A DNA stretch of 64,000 nt. Source: Xiphydria camelus. Lineage: Eukaryota; Arthropoda; Insecta; Hymenoptera; Xiphydriidae. The DNA lies in contig OY783199.1 of assembly GCA_963678675.1 (NCBI GenBank), positions 17,132,348-17,196,347 on the forward strand, written 5' to 3'. This document shows, piece after piece, positions 45,576 to 56,683 of the stretch. Under the pieces are notes generated by a model that did not search any database, was not told where the DNA came from, and saw only the letters and a list, made by a program, of their open reading frames with translations. The translations under genes and the position numbers were made by a program. How positions within the stretch are numbered: position 1 is the stretch's first letter; each line of letters starts with the position of its first letter.

Positions 45576-47404
45576 GGATACACATGCTAGTTCCTCTAAC
45601 AGGCTGTCCCAGTGCAGTGGAAAAGATGGAACACCAAGTGGCTATCCGTACAGAAGTGAAAAAAAATAACTGTATTACTTGCAATTCAATGCATACGAAA
45701 TCTTCTATTGAAAGAGAAAAAAAAAGGAGGAATAGGAATATTCATCAAAGTTTCAATTGTTGAGATAGAGTAAAGAACTTCCTGCGTTTCACTCTTAAAA
45801 TAATATACTTTTAAGAAAAAAAAACAGTATTAAAACGAGTTTTGAAAAAAGTATATTTATTTTACAGTTTGAAGATATTAATTTTCATGAAACTCGTACA
45901 ATCAAATAGGTCGGTTTTGAACGTGTAAAATAAAGTGATAAGAACTTTTTATGAGAAAAATGTATATTTTATTACCATGGGGTCCACTGGACCCCGTGTG
46001 ACCACTACGAATTAATAAATTATTAATAAATTGTCTGTCGCATATTCGCCCAAATGCCCTTCGCATTTGGGCCGTAGACCGGTGTGAGGGAGAAATTCGA
46101 CACTCCTCGGGCCCTTTGAGCCATAAATTAGATCCGGGAAAGTTCCTCATTGCCGCGGGGTCGAAGAGCGACCAGTACGTTCGAAAACCCCCGAGCGACC
46201 GGAACAGCTCGCAAATAAAGTTAATGCATTGTTTGTTTTCCCTTACAAATTGGTATAATTTTATTCATCCTAAACCCACCACGCAAGATTAATTTGGCGC
46301 GTAGTCCGTCGCGCAAAGACGGAACATTGTTTATTAGAATAGGTATTGCGGGAAACGACTTATTTCGATCCGTCCGTTAATTAACCTTTTCCGGAAAAGG
46401 TGTGCGACGGAACACAGACTCTAGTCTTTATGACTGTCCCGTCGTTTGACGGAAAGGATCGGAAGCGTTGAACCCCGTCCGCCACGGTCCCTGCCACATG
46501 TGGTCCCTGCCGGGCCGTGTTAAGTGGGCGGTAAGGCTCGGTGTGGCACGGATCCGTGCCATTCATGGGGGGAAAGAAGGGTGAACGGCGCAGACATAGA
46601 CTATATGTGTAGCACCAGCGGTTCTCCGGACGCACCAAGTAGTTGAAAAAGCAATTTTTTAAAACGCAGATATTTCAAAAATTACGCCAATTACAAAAAA
46701 ATGACCCGAGTGTAATATGTAAGGAATTTAACTAACAAAATTATGGAACACAAAGAAGAAACATTAATTCAATATATCGAGAGATATCATTTATTTACTT
46801 GACAGTTTTTAAACAATTGCGTGAAGAAAAAAAATATAATTTTATTTAAAAAGTAGAGAACTTCTTAAGCAATTTAAAAAAAGAAGCATTCGAAAATGTT
46901 AAATTTTCTATGTTTTACGATTTTTTTTTCGCCCCAACGTTCGCGCGGCTCTAGAGGGTGAACCGTGGGGAGTGGGGGTAAACTGTGTGAATCTTTTTTA
47001 TAGAGAATTTTAAGCTCTACAATTTTGGATTTAAATTTTTTTCGATATCTCGCTTAGTTTTCGAGTTATTCTCGAATAACCCATTTTTATGGTATTTGTT
47101 ATTGTTTTTCAACCATAACCCGTGGAGGAAAAACCGCGATACTTCACCCAGAGCTTTATAAGGTCAAATGACAACGTTAAACCAAAACGCAGGCTGGTTC
47201 TCAAAAAGTCGTATTTCAGAGCTTCGTTTACTGGACTATAAACGAAGAACAATGCGGGTAGCGAGGAGAAATCGGTGGAGAGAGAAGCCGATTTTATACG
47301 CCGTTGGTGGTCGATCTTATTCTTTCGTCTCTTTTTTCCTTTCTTTCCCCATTCACGTGTACCGCCGTACCTTGGAGCGAGGAAAAAGTAGCGACGGAAT
47401 TTAG

Positions 47405-47580
47405 GCGTCAACTTTCATCTCGATTATCTCGTTACCCGTGAACTTTTGGCCTGAGTCGATACGAAACTTTTTTTGGAGAACGCACTTCGACCTACAAAAA
47501 GTTTCTTACCGATGCGCATGAGAAGTTCGCAGGTAACGAGATATCGCAATCGATGTGGACATCACTTTTTGATATCGTGG
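47405..47580. repeat. diverged family A-like palindrome
   Basis: ATCTCGATTATCTCGTTACC and AACTTTTGGCCTGAGTCGAT are inverted as AGTTCGCAGGTAACGAGATA. Same plan as family A but GC-richer, possibly an older subfamily. Confidence 0.5.
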
Positions 47581-47587
47581 CAAACTA

Positions 47588-47945
47588 TGAGAGAAATAAT
47601 TGCTCGTGAAAAAAAATGTTTTGTTCAATGAACAAACGTGATATAATTCCGGGATCAAGCCGTGATTTTCTTCGTGCAAGAAAATATTTGAGATTATAGT
47701 GATTGAAGTTTCTTTCTTGACGAGCAAGTTAACCCTCGTACGAGTAATGATACCATATGAGGCTAAACTTTCTCGACAGGAAAGAAAGTCAAATCACTAT
47801 TATCTCACTATCTATGAGCTTTTGGCTCGTATGTATAAAACACGTTTTTGAAGATTATATTTTTATCTAAAAAAAAATCTTATATCGATATAGGACAAAA
47901 GTACATAGATAATGAGATAATAGCGATTGAAATTAAAAATCGATA
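47588..47945. mobile_element. family E half and family A copy
   Basis: 47588-47692 is a family E left half (ATGAGAGAAATAATTGCTCG ... CGTGCAAGAAAATATTTGA). A short family A end (47693-47735) and a family A copy (47757-47945, ACCATATGAGGCTAAACTTT onward) follow. The right tip of the latter is lost. Confidence 0.65.
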
Positions 47946-49211
47946 ATTTCAACATTTTACATTGAGACGCGAGTTGTTCAATTTAACGTCGCAGGTTTCT
48001 TCAGTACACCGAACGCGATAAGACGCCCGATAACGCGTTTTCCCGGAGATATGCGGATCGTCGCATAATTCGCGCGCGTCGGAAGGTCGGTCGAATATCA
48101 AGTGCAAGGTTAAAGGGGCAAAAAGAGTCGACGGCGACGTTACACCCACCCAAGGGAGCCGATCCCGCGGATAAGAAGTCGTCGCGCTCGACTAAATCCT
48201 CGGAAGTAGGAGTTGTGATCGTGCCATCCAAGGAGTCCCGGAGCAACGCGAGCGGAACGGGGCACGTGGTTAATTGGTCCCTAGGGATATACCTTTCCTG
48301 CGTCACACGACGCGACTCGGTAATTACCGATTAACCGATTTTTTCGACCGATCCCGAACTGATTTCCTATTTTTTCAGTCCCTCCAACCGATCCTTCCGA
48401 GAACCACGCGCGAACTCTTGAAAACTACGTCGAAAAGCCTCGAAAAATGACGGACGTTGACTGGCTTCGACCTTCGCCCGGGGATGGTTACGTAATCTGA
48501 TTCTATTAAAAAATAAAGCAGTAAACAGGAGTGAAGTACTTTTTAAAGCTTCGCTTTTTGACCGATGGATCGAAAAAGAAGATCTCAAGATCGACTTTCT
48601 TCCTGATTAATTATCCGAGCGTAGCAGTTCGCCTTATCAATTCTCTAATTATCAAAAGATTTCATTTTTGGAGGACGAAGAAATAAAAATCTCTTCGGTT
48701 CGTATGTCTAATCGGAACCGAGCTAATTGGCGATTTAATTCAATAGAACACAAGTTAATCTTATCTTTAGATTCTAAACAGTGTTAGGCTATAGAGTTTA
48801 TCAGTCTGCGTGATTACTTTGTACTCGAACACACGCGAATGAGGAATATTTATAGTCATCGACTGATCGGACGCGTCGATCAATATGTACAGTTGGCTCA
48901 GGTGTAGGTATATCTACGCCGCTTATGTGTAGCAAAGCCACTCAAGGCGAAATAAAAACCAGAGGAATTAGTTCGGTAATCTCCGCGTATCGATGACTCT
49001 TTCTCGGCGAGCGTAACTTTTTATAATCAGCGTCTATATCGTTCATTCGATCGCAATCTATAACTTCTACGAAACGCAAAGGCGATGCGAGTCGCTTTTT
49101 ATTCGCAACTGACCATTTTACGGGGAAGATTTAATCTTTCTCTTAAATGCATTAAGCAATGATTTTTTTCCGGACGTCATCGTATCCCACGTTGTGCGAA
49201 GCGGTCAAAGT
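47946..49211. other. gene-free stretch
   Basis: Frames at 47949-48588 minus show no domain. Nothing else supported. Confidence 0.35.
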
Positions 49212-49800
49212 TCTGTTTACTCTGAGAGAAATAATTGCTGGTACCAAACAATATTTCCTTCAATCAAAAACGTGATATAATTCGGTTTTCTTACAATTTT
49301 TTTTACTGGAGATTCGAAAAATGTAGACGACATTATTTAACCCTTATTTCGTCATTTTTGGTGTCATTTGAGTTGGAAAATGACATTTTGAAATACAGCT
49401 ACGTCATCACATTGTAAGTCTATCTCTTTCGCACTCGTTGCTCGGCATAAATGCGTCTCTTTTGCGTTTCAATGACGTCACAACGTTGCAGAGAGAAATG
49501 CGATTAATAATAATAATGCGAATAATTATTTTGTACAAATTGAATTTAAAGATAGGAATATTTTTTAACGAGAACCGAACTCGAGCGCCAAGCCATGATT
49601 TCTCCCATGGAAGAAAATATTTGACAGGCTAGAGTAATTTTTCTTTTCGCGCAGGAAGAATTTCTCGTCCCAACGAAGGTATTCTCGGATCAAGAATATA
49701 TATTCTTCGAGCAAGAATCTGTATTCTTAAAAAACGTTAACATCGTACGTTCTTGGTTAAAAAAATATTCTTTTGACACCAGCAATTATTTCTCTTAGTA
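49212..49800. mobile_element. family E MITE carrying a family S unit
   Basis: ACTCTGAGAGAAATAATTGC to CACCAGCAATTATTTCTCTT. At about 49290-49570 it is interrupted by a segment (GATTCGAAAAATGTAGACGA ... TGACGTCACAACG ... GCGAATAATTATTTTG) homologous to 51891-52224 plus 52530-52675. Confidence 0.7.
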
Positions 49801-49805
49801 TAGAT

Positions 49806-49830
49806 TCTCTCTCTCTCTCTCTCTCTCTCT
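49806..49830 (+). repeat. CT microsatellite
   Basis: About 12 CT units directly after the family E copy. Confidence 0.95.
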
Positions 49831-49831
49831 G

Positions 49832-50640
49832 CCGTTTCACGATGGTTCATCAACGATCGATCCATCGATCAACTCAAATCACACGCCTTAGTTACTGCGA
49901 AACACAATTTCCCAGCGAAACATTTCCAATTATTGTGCGAGCCGACCGAAGCGACGACGCAGCCACAGCTCGCGGCCGGTCCAACGCGGCGGAGATCGAT
50001 CGAGCGAACCTGCCTGTCGCGTAAATTGCGTAAAGTGACGAGCGGGCGTGAGAAAGAAGAGAGAAAAAAAAAAGAGCCGGCCGAAACGCAAGAAAACGGC
50101 GAACGCCAGAGGCGCGAGCGCGCGCTCCTCCGCGCGCAGTTTCTCCGACTTCGACGTGATCGATCGCCGGGAGAGAAAAGTTTCCCTCATTTTTATTCCC
50201 CGTGCCCCGGAATTCGGCTGCCGCCTGTTTCACTTCTGATCCGGCGCTCGCGTTACACCGCGGTCGCGTGCCGTTTTTCGGATCGAGAGTTTTCCGCGCC
50301 GAGTTTGTCGAACCGGGGAAACGAGGCGCGGCGTCGCCACGGGGGGGCGTCGTCAAAAGTCGTAATTCCGGGCAGCGAGAGGCGCGGGGAATTCGAGTGC
50401 ACGTGTTTGCGGGAAAGCGATATCTGGCGGGGTTTTGCTGTGTTTCTTTTACGGCCGGGTGACGAGGGAGTTCTGTCGAGGAGAGCAAAACGATAAGGAG
50501 ATATGTATGAGGAAGTCGATTCCGCAGCTCGTGGTAAGCGGAACAAAGTGAGTCGACGTATGTAAATGCGGGCGAGTCATAAGTAGTGACGATCGACAGT
50601 GATTGTAGAGTAGGTACACCGCGTAAAAAACGATATACTG
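49832..50640. promoter_or_regulatory. CpG-rich island, possible promoter
   Basis: GC- and CG-rich. Frames up to 198 codons on both strands are Arg-rich without domains and are explained by composition. Could be an alternative promoter or untranslated first exon. Inference only. Confidence 0.35.
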
Positions 50641-50682
50641 TTCTATACAGAAAGAAAAGATATAGTTTTTTTAACTATGACA

Positions 50683-50896
50683 TATGAGGCTGAACTTACT
50701 CGCCAGGAAAGGAACTTCAATCACTATTATCTCATTATCTACGAGCTTTTGGCTCATAGTTGTATAACACTTTTTTGAAGATTATTTTTCAATTTACGAT
50801 AGTCTTATATCGATGTAGGCCAGAAGTTCATAGATAATGAGATAACAGAGATTGAAGTTTCTTTCCTGGCGAGCAAGTTTAGTCTCACGTGGTATA
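50683..50896. mobile_element. family A palindromic MITE
   Basis: ACATATGAGGCTGAACTTAC to AAGTTTAGTCTCACGTGG. The central phrases GAGCTTTTGGCTCATAGTTG and TGTAGGCCAGAAGTTCATAG match the family. Confidence 0.8.
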
Positions 50897-51890
50897 TGAC
50901 CACAGTGAAAGATTTATAGTCATCAGAGAGAATTATAATTTTGGGCCTCGTCAATTTTTTATAGTAACATTCTCAGATAAAAATATATTAAAAATAATGT
51001 TCCTAATTCATATACATACCTATACTCAGAATAACAATAATTTATGTTAACTCGTTGCTGACAATTTTAGTTGCCGAGCAATTTCTTGTTTGAGCCATTG
51101 GACTAAGGAATTTCACGTCGTTTAAAAAATGTCTGAAAGCATAATGTTATTAAAAAAGAATACAATTTTTTAAATGAATTTCTAAACGTTGTAAAAACGA
51201 TTAATTGAATATCTGTAAACAAAAATTGCTCGACAACTGAAAATTAAACTGAGTTTATGAGTACACAGTGAATTTTTTTGTTTAGGAGTAATATAATAAT
51301 CCATAGCGTCATTTATATGAACTGTAAAATAAATTTCAGGCTACAGAACTCCTTGCGATATAGTTAAAATATCATTGGTCGAACTGTATTTTTATGTCGT
51401 CGTACAACATCGAAACACAGCCGCGTCCACTTTAATCACCCGTCGTTCGGCCGCTCGCCGAACAATCGACCCACATATATATCGGCGTAAAACTTTTTTA
51501 CGGATCGAAAAACGGAACCTTGGGGGAAAAAAGCATTCCGCAGACCCGGGCCAAAAGTTCGTGCAGATGACGAGATAATCGCGATCCGAGCGGTCGCGGC
51601 TGTACATTCCGACGTCGAAGGTTTTTGTCGCGAGCTATGTACCTATGTATTCATGTATAGAGTTGTACACGAGCGCGACGAATGCGCACGGTGAATGGAT
51701 GGATTTATCCAATCGGATCGAATCGCGAACGCGTGGCGCGGTGTCTCGAGGAGCGGGACAGAGAGAGGAACTCGCTCTTCTCTCTCTCCCGCATGTGCCA
51801 ATTACCAAATAGACTGGTACACATTAGATAGCCGCTCTCTGTCCGCGAGTCGCGCCGCCGGCTCGTCAAAAATGCTCGGGGATAGGGTAG
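50897..51890. other. gene-free stretch
   Basis: AT-rich to 51370, then GC-richer. 51538-51600 has a family A-like phrase (GGCCAAAAGTTCGTGCAGAT). No gene recognised. Confidence 0.35.
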
Positions 51891-52224
51891 TTGACTGAAA
51901 TTTTTTATTGACGATTCGACAAATTTGGAGAAAATTACCTACGCCATATTTTTCCATTTTTCATTTTCACCCTTATTTAAGTGGGAAAACAATATTTAAA
52001 AATGCAGCATACGTCGTCGCTCAGTAAGTCTATTTCTGTCGCACTAATTGATTGACTTATTTTTGTATCGACGATTCGAAAAATTTAGAGAAAATTATTG
52101 TACCTACGCTTTTCATTTTTCATTTTCGCCTTCATTTAAGTGGGAAAACGATATTTAAAAATGCAGCACATGCCATCGTTCGGTAAGTCTATTTCTCTTG
52201 CAATCACTGGTTGGCATAAGTACG
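51891..52224 (+). repeat. direct tandem duplication (family S)
   Basis: Two head-to-tail units of about 165 bp, start points near 51891 and 52060. Both contain GACGATTCG, TTAAGTGGGAAAACRATATT and AAAAATGCAGCA, then GTAAGTCTATTTCT. Divergence is substantial, so the duplication is not recent. Confidence 0.8.
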
Positions 52225-52234
52225 TCTCCAATGC

Positions 52235-52529
52235 ACTGAGAGAAATAATTTCTAGTGTACTTATATATAAAGAAATTTGTTTCTTCAAATAAAAACACGA
52301 TATAATTCTAGGATCAAATTACAGTTTTCTTCGTGCAAGAAAATATTTGATAAGCTTGAGTAATCGTTTTTTTTTTCGTACAGGAAGAATTTCTTGTCCC
52401 AACGAAGGTATTCTTGGGTAAAGAATATAGATTCTTCGATCAATAATCTGTATTTTTTAAAAAATGTTAAGATCATATGTTCTTGGTTCAAGAAATATTT
52501 TTTGGACACTTGTAATTTCTCTCAGTGTT
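52235..52529. mobile_element. family E MITE inserted in a family S unit
   Basis: GCACTGAGAGAAATAATTTC to TTGTAATTTCTCTCAGTG, otherwise uninterrupted. The flanks TTGGCATAAGTACGTCTCC (left) and GAGGACGTCATAAC ... GAATAACTATTTTC (right) are contiguous in the family S copy at 49.3-49.6 kb. Confidence 0.8.
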
Positions 52530-52734
52530 ACTCTTCGAGGACGTCATAACTTAGTAGAGGGAAACGCACTTATAACTTTACGAATAACTATTTTCTCGAA
52601 TATTTTCTTTTTCGCGTGATATTAAATATGTATACAGATTACAAATTAAATTTAAAAATATGAAAAACTTTCTTAGTCAAATACCGTATTGCAGCGCGCG
52701 TTTGGCGACGGTCTTTGGCAAAGCTGCATTTCTT

Positions 52735-52962
52735 ACGTTGAGAAAATAATTAGGTTAAACTGACAAAATGCATTTCGTTTGACGCGTTTAGTCATTCTAA
52801 CCAAAATACTGGTCAATTGAACCAGATATGTATCAAGTTATTCCAACCAAACACTTAGTTGATCAAACCAAATAGATGGGGGATCCATATTTCATCAAAC
52901 GGTTTAGTCAACGTCTTCAGGATTTCGATTTGATCGGCCGAGTTATTTTTTTCAGTGTATTC
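52735..52962. mobile_element. family B MITE
   Basis: TTACGTTGAGAAAATAATTA to GAGTTATTTTTTTCAGTGTA. The core CATATTTCATCAAACGGTTT is present. Uninterrupted. Confidence 0.75.
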
Positions 52963-53074
52963 TCGCTGTCTCTTTTTTCCTCGTATCTCGCGTTTGTCGC
53001 TATTAAATAATTACGATGAGAAATTGGACGCGATAACAACGATCAGAGTTACGCGAGCGATTGCGGAGCAGATT

Positions 53075-53097
53075 GGGGGGGGGGGGGGGGGGGGGGG
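53075..53097 (+). repeat. G homopolymer, 23 nt
   Basis: Uninterrupted G run. Potential quadruplex, and the length is likely uncertain in the assembly. Confidence 0.95.
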
Positions 53098-53239
53098 TGA
53101 AACGGAGCAAATTCGAGACCCCCCGTTAATTCCGTCGATCTCCAGTGACTGAATTGCGACAACGAATAGCAGGAAAGACGCATACCGATCGTCGTCGATT
53201 CCGCTCGATCGTCCGGCGCCGTATTGTGTCACAACAATA

Positions 53240-53527
53240 GTTATTTTCGTTATTAGGGCGTGAAGCGCTGTTTTTAACGAGTGTGAAGTTTGCCGCACGA
53301 GCGAAGCGAGTACGGCAATCACACTCGTTAGAACGGCGCGAAACAACCGAATAACGAATTCTATTTTTTGTCACTAAGTGTCAAATACGAGGTTGACGAT
53401 TTCACGCACTGCGCAGGTTATTTCACGCACTGCGCAACTTTTCACGAATTGGTGTGTGAAAGATGATTTCACATGCGTCGAGGACGCCCATGAAACCGAG
53501 TATTTGACACTGAGTGACAAAAACGAA
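53240..53527. repeat. two adjacent inverted repeats
   Basis: 53240-53365: GTTATTTTCGTTATT is inverted as AATAACGAATTC, and AACGAGTGTGAA as ATCACACTCGTT, around CGAGCGAAGCGAGTACGG. 53368-53527: TTTGTCACTAAGTGTCAAAT is inverted as ATTTGACACTGAGTGACAAA and encloses two copies of ATTTCACGCACTGCGCA. Probably two small MITEs or one composite. Confidence 0.7.
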
Positions 53528-54112
53528 ATTTTCGACGAGGCGACTTCGGCTCGATTAAACTCTCGACACACATAGCAGATTATCGCGCGACGATGCATGC
53601 GCGCGGTTCGCAATATCATCGACGGTTCGCGATTTCGATCTCGACATGTCACTGTTGTTCTGTTTCTCTATCAATCTCGAGCGCGATGCTTTTGACAAAG
53701 CGTAGGGGAGGGGAGCTCCGTACATACATACATATGTATCGTACGTGCATACCTAATAAAGAGGCGACGTCGGGGGATCGATAACGCGAAGAAAAAGAAT
53801 ATCGGATATCGGCTTTCTCGAGTCACGCGGCCCGCGTTGACGCACGCTGCGATCTCGTTATTATTATCGGCCGATCGCCCGATTCGGATCGGGCAATGGC
53901 GAAAGTTAACGCGCGCCTCTCGATTCGAAAGGGCGTGGCAAATGGTTAACGGTCCCACCCGAGGAACCGAGAAATATTGTCGCGTGTAGGTACTTCTCTC
54001 GGATACCGATTTTCGAGATTGCGGGAGGAAATCGAAACTGAATTAATTAGCGGAGCAGTTTGGTGGCTCGTGTACGATGAGAAATGATTTTGCAGTCTTA
54101 CCAAAACTAGGT
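53528..54112. other. gene-free stretch
   Basis: GC-moderate. The frames seen have no domain. Confidence 0.3.
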
Positions 54113-54592
54113 TTTGCTGGGAACTTTTTACTATACCCAGGGAAAATGTCTAGTTGAATACGAACCTGTGATAGAAAAATTTATTTGAGATGAATAGGAA
54201 TTATTTACATTGGACAAGAGTCTATTTCAATTAGATAAATGTTCAACTTGGTTTGTATTCTATTAAAAGGACATACAAAGCATTTATCAAGTTCAAATAG
54301 ACTTTTTTCGATTTGAATAAATTCCTATTCGTTTGAAATAAATTTTTCTATCAGGTTCGTATTCAACTAGACCTTTTTCCTTGGGGTATTGCGACGAAAA
54401 TATTATTGTAGGCAGTAAAAGATATGTTCAATAATAGCAGATTTAACTACAATCTCGGTGAATTTTATTTTGGTACAAATATTTGCTATCCCAGCAAATA
54501 TTTTTACTATTATTGGACGTATCTTTTGCTGCCACAGATAATATTTTTATCATGATGGAAAGAAATTTTCAGCGGAACCTAGTTTTGTTAGA
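54113..54592. mobile_element. concentric palindromes with a family R core
   Basis: The outer pair is AAAACTAGGTTTTGCTGGGA and GCGGAACCTAGTTTTGTTA. The family R palindrome spans about 54163-54388 (ATAGAAAAATTTATTTGAGA with AAATAAATTTTTCTATCAGG). A third pair, GTAAAAGATATGTTCAATAA and TTATTGGACGTATCTTTTGC, lies at 54410-54530. Confidence 0.65.
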
Positions 54593-54719
54593 ACTTAAAA
54601 ACTAGTAAATTTGTAAACTAATGTAAACTCTTACGCTTAAGTTTTTTGAAAAGAAAAATTACTGCACCGTGTACTGTAAAAATATCAGAAAACCCTTATT
54701 TGTATCTCTTTTTGTGCAA

Positions 54720-54845
54720 ATACACTGATAGAAATAATTGCTAGTGCCAAAAAAATGTTTTCCTCAATCAGAAACATGATATTATTCCAAGATCAAGCCG
54801 TGATTTTCTTCGCGTAAGAAAATATTTGATAGGCTCGAGTTCTTT
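54720..54845. repeat. family E left half
   Basis: TACACTGATAGAAATAATTG to GTAAGAAAATATTTGATAGG, then unrelated sequence. The right half is absent. Confidence 0.65.
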
Positions 54846-55537
54846 CAATTATCCTTCTCAGCATGCAGTACAATTTACTGGTATCAGTTTTCCCGTATAT
54901 GCACGACACTTATCTACTGCGAAGTACAAAGCGTATCGATGAGAAATTCGTAATCGGGTCGCCAATGGCGCGTGGAATAACAAGATAGCGAATAAAAGTT
55001 GTAAAAATAAGCAGTGCGTACGTGACGAGTTCGGGGCGCGCCAATTCCAATTTTAACTCCGGCGACAAAATGTAAAGGACTCCTTGGCGTCGCGCATGCG
55101 ATCGGTTCATCCTGACAGCGCGCACTTTTAGCTGGGAACCGAGGCTTTTAGCGGTGTGTAATCGACGGTAAACATTGTCCGTGTTTGTCGGTTTCGTTAA
55201 GAGTTCGCCGTCACATGTGATCATCGTTACCAAGGACAAGAATCACGAGAGGCGTTACGTATAGATCGATTGAATGTGCATTGTTCGCAATATAATTTAC
55301 AAGTGAAGAAATAATTTTTTCGGTACAAATGCCATTGCTCAACGTGAAACTAAAGCGAAGTAATTATTTTTTACGCACGTAACACTTCTTTTTAAACCGC
55401 TATCGTAAATAAAAATCGTAATTCGTCTGAAAATTTGAGCACTTATAAAACTTTATTCAAATTTTCATTTCATCCTGTAATTTTCGACTGCCGAGGATAC
55501 TAATATCTTTGTTTGCAGTCACTGCGAAGAATCTATA
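54846..55537. other. gene-free stretch
   Basis: The frame 54910-55239 minus is unrecognised. No repeat identified. Confidence 0.3.
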
Positions 55538-55838
55538 CAGTGAGAGAAATAATAGCTAGTTTCAAAAAATATGTCTCGAATGAAGAACATAATGATCTTA
55601 CAAATTTTTAAGAATATAGTTTCTTGGTCGAATAATACACACACATATATATATATATATTCTTGATTCAAGAATACAATCATTTGAACGAGAAATTCTT
55701 TTTGCACGAAAAAAGCAATTAATCAAGCCTGTCATATATTTCCTTGCACAAAGAAAAACATGGCTTAACCCTGGTTTTATATCATGTTTTTAATTGAAGA
55801 AAACATTTTTTTGGCATCTCAGCAATGATTTCTCTCAA
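55538..55838. mobile_element. family E MITE, inverted centre
   Basis: TACAGTGAGAGAAATAATAG to AATGATTTCTCTCAATG, with TA on both sides. The middle phrases run in the opposite order to the other copies (TTCTTGATTCAAGAATACAA before AAGCCTGTCATATATTTCC). An AT tract occurs at 55648-55660. Confidence 0.7.
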
Positions 55839-56683
55839 TGTACTCGCGCTTTGAGTACCGTTCCCAAGCCGTGAAGTGTATTTGACGCTAAACACATAAA
55901 TGTTCACCATGTTATGTATGTAGGTACCAAAGTTTACCTTTAAATATAAAAACAAATTTAAGAGTCAGAGAAAAATTCACGGTCGCTACATAATCGCAGC
56001 AATTTGTCCGACAAGTTTCCTATCACAAATTACCGGATGGATGATAAAGTAGGCGCATTGTATAACTCACGTGACTGCGCGTCTTTTAACGTTTCTCTCG
56101 ATCGTGTGGATATCCCGGTCAACGTTATTCACGGCCGGTAATAATTATTACGTCCACGCACCGTTTGTACTGACACACTCGTAGGATTCCACGAAAGGAC
56201 ACGCGAAACCACTGCGCGGCTGGACGCACCTGAGCACACGCACGTCGTGGAGAACCGTCCGTTGTCTCCTCTGAGAAGCGCGCGGACGCGTGGTGTTAAA
56301 TAAACGAGTCGTTTTACATAGCTCCTCGGTTCTATTGTTAGCGCAAACGCAGTTGTACCATACGCGTCTGCATGCATATCCCACCTCCGTAGCGTGGCAA
56401 AAGTGGAAAGCCGATACTCCGCTTTCTTGTAGGTGGAGAAAAAAAAAATGCGATAAAGAAGCGTGACGATCGGTGACGGAAACAGGGATGGTACGCGAGC
56501 AAAAGAATTCAGCAATTTGTATTGTTTCATTCAGTAGCGCTGAAACTCGAGGTCATTATTAAGAATTTTTATGGAGGATGCGCATTTCTATTTACTGTTT
56601 ACAACAGTACAGATGCTAGATCAGATATAATATTTGTTTGTACCTACGCGAATTTCTATCGGTTGAATCGTAGTTTATGCTAC
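55839..56683. other. gene-free stretch
   Basis: 56040-56440 is GC-richer, with unrecognised frames on the minus strand. Nothing supported. Confidence 0.35.

Larger units (their letters stand above)
42518..47238. mobile_element. 4.7-kb element with very long terminal inverted repeats
   Basis: The ends TAGTCCAGTAAACGAAGCTC and GAGCTTCGTTTACTGGACTA are inverted and flanked by TAA (42515-42517 and 47239-47241), which fits a PIF/Harbinger-type 3-bp target duplication. The inverted repeats continue with high similarity to about 43177 and 46579 and weakly to about 43210/46550. The interior is AT-rich with only short frames. One (44898-45203 minus) has a Ser/Asp/Glu-rich stretch (SSDNEEYSSDDSYNFELDDD). 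No DDE transposase was recognised, so the element is probably dead or non-autonomous. Confidence 0.8.

Noticed and set aside
46381..47411. Minus-strand frames near the right end of the 4.7-kb element
   Set aside because: They lie in the terminal inverted repeat or span its edge, and equivalent sequence at the left end is not coding.
49892..50496. Frames of 187-198 codons on both strands
   Set aside because: GC-rich composition effect. No family signature or splice context.
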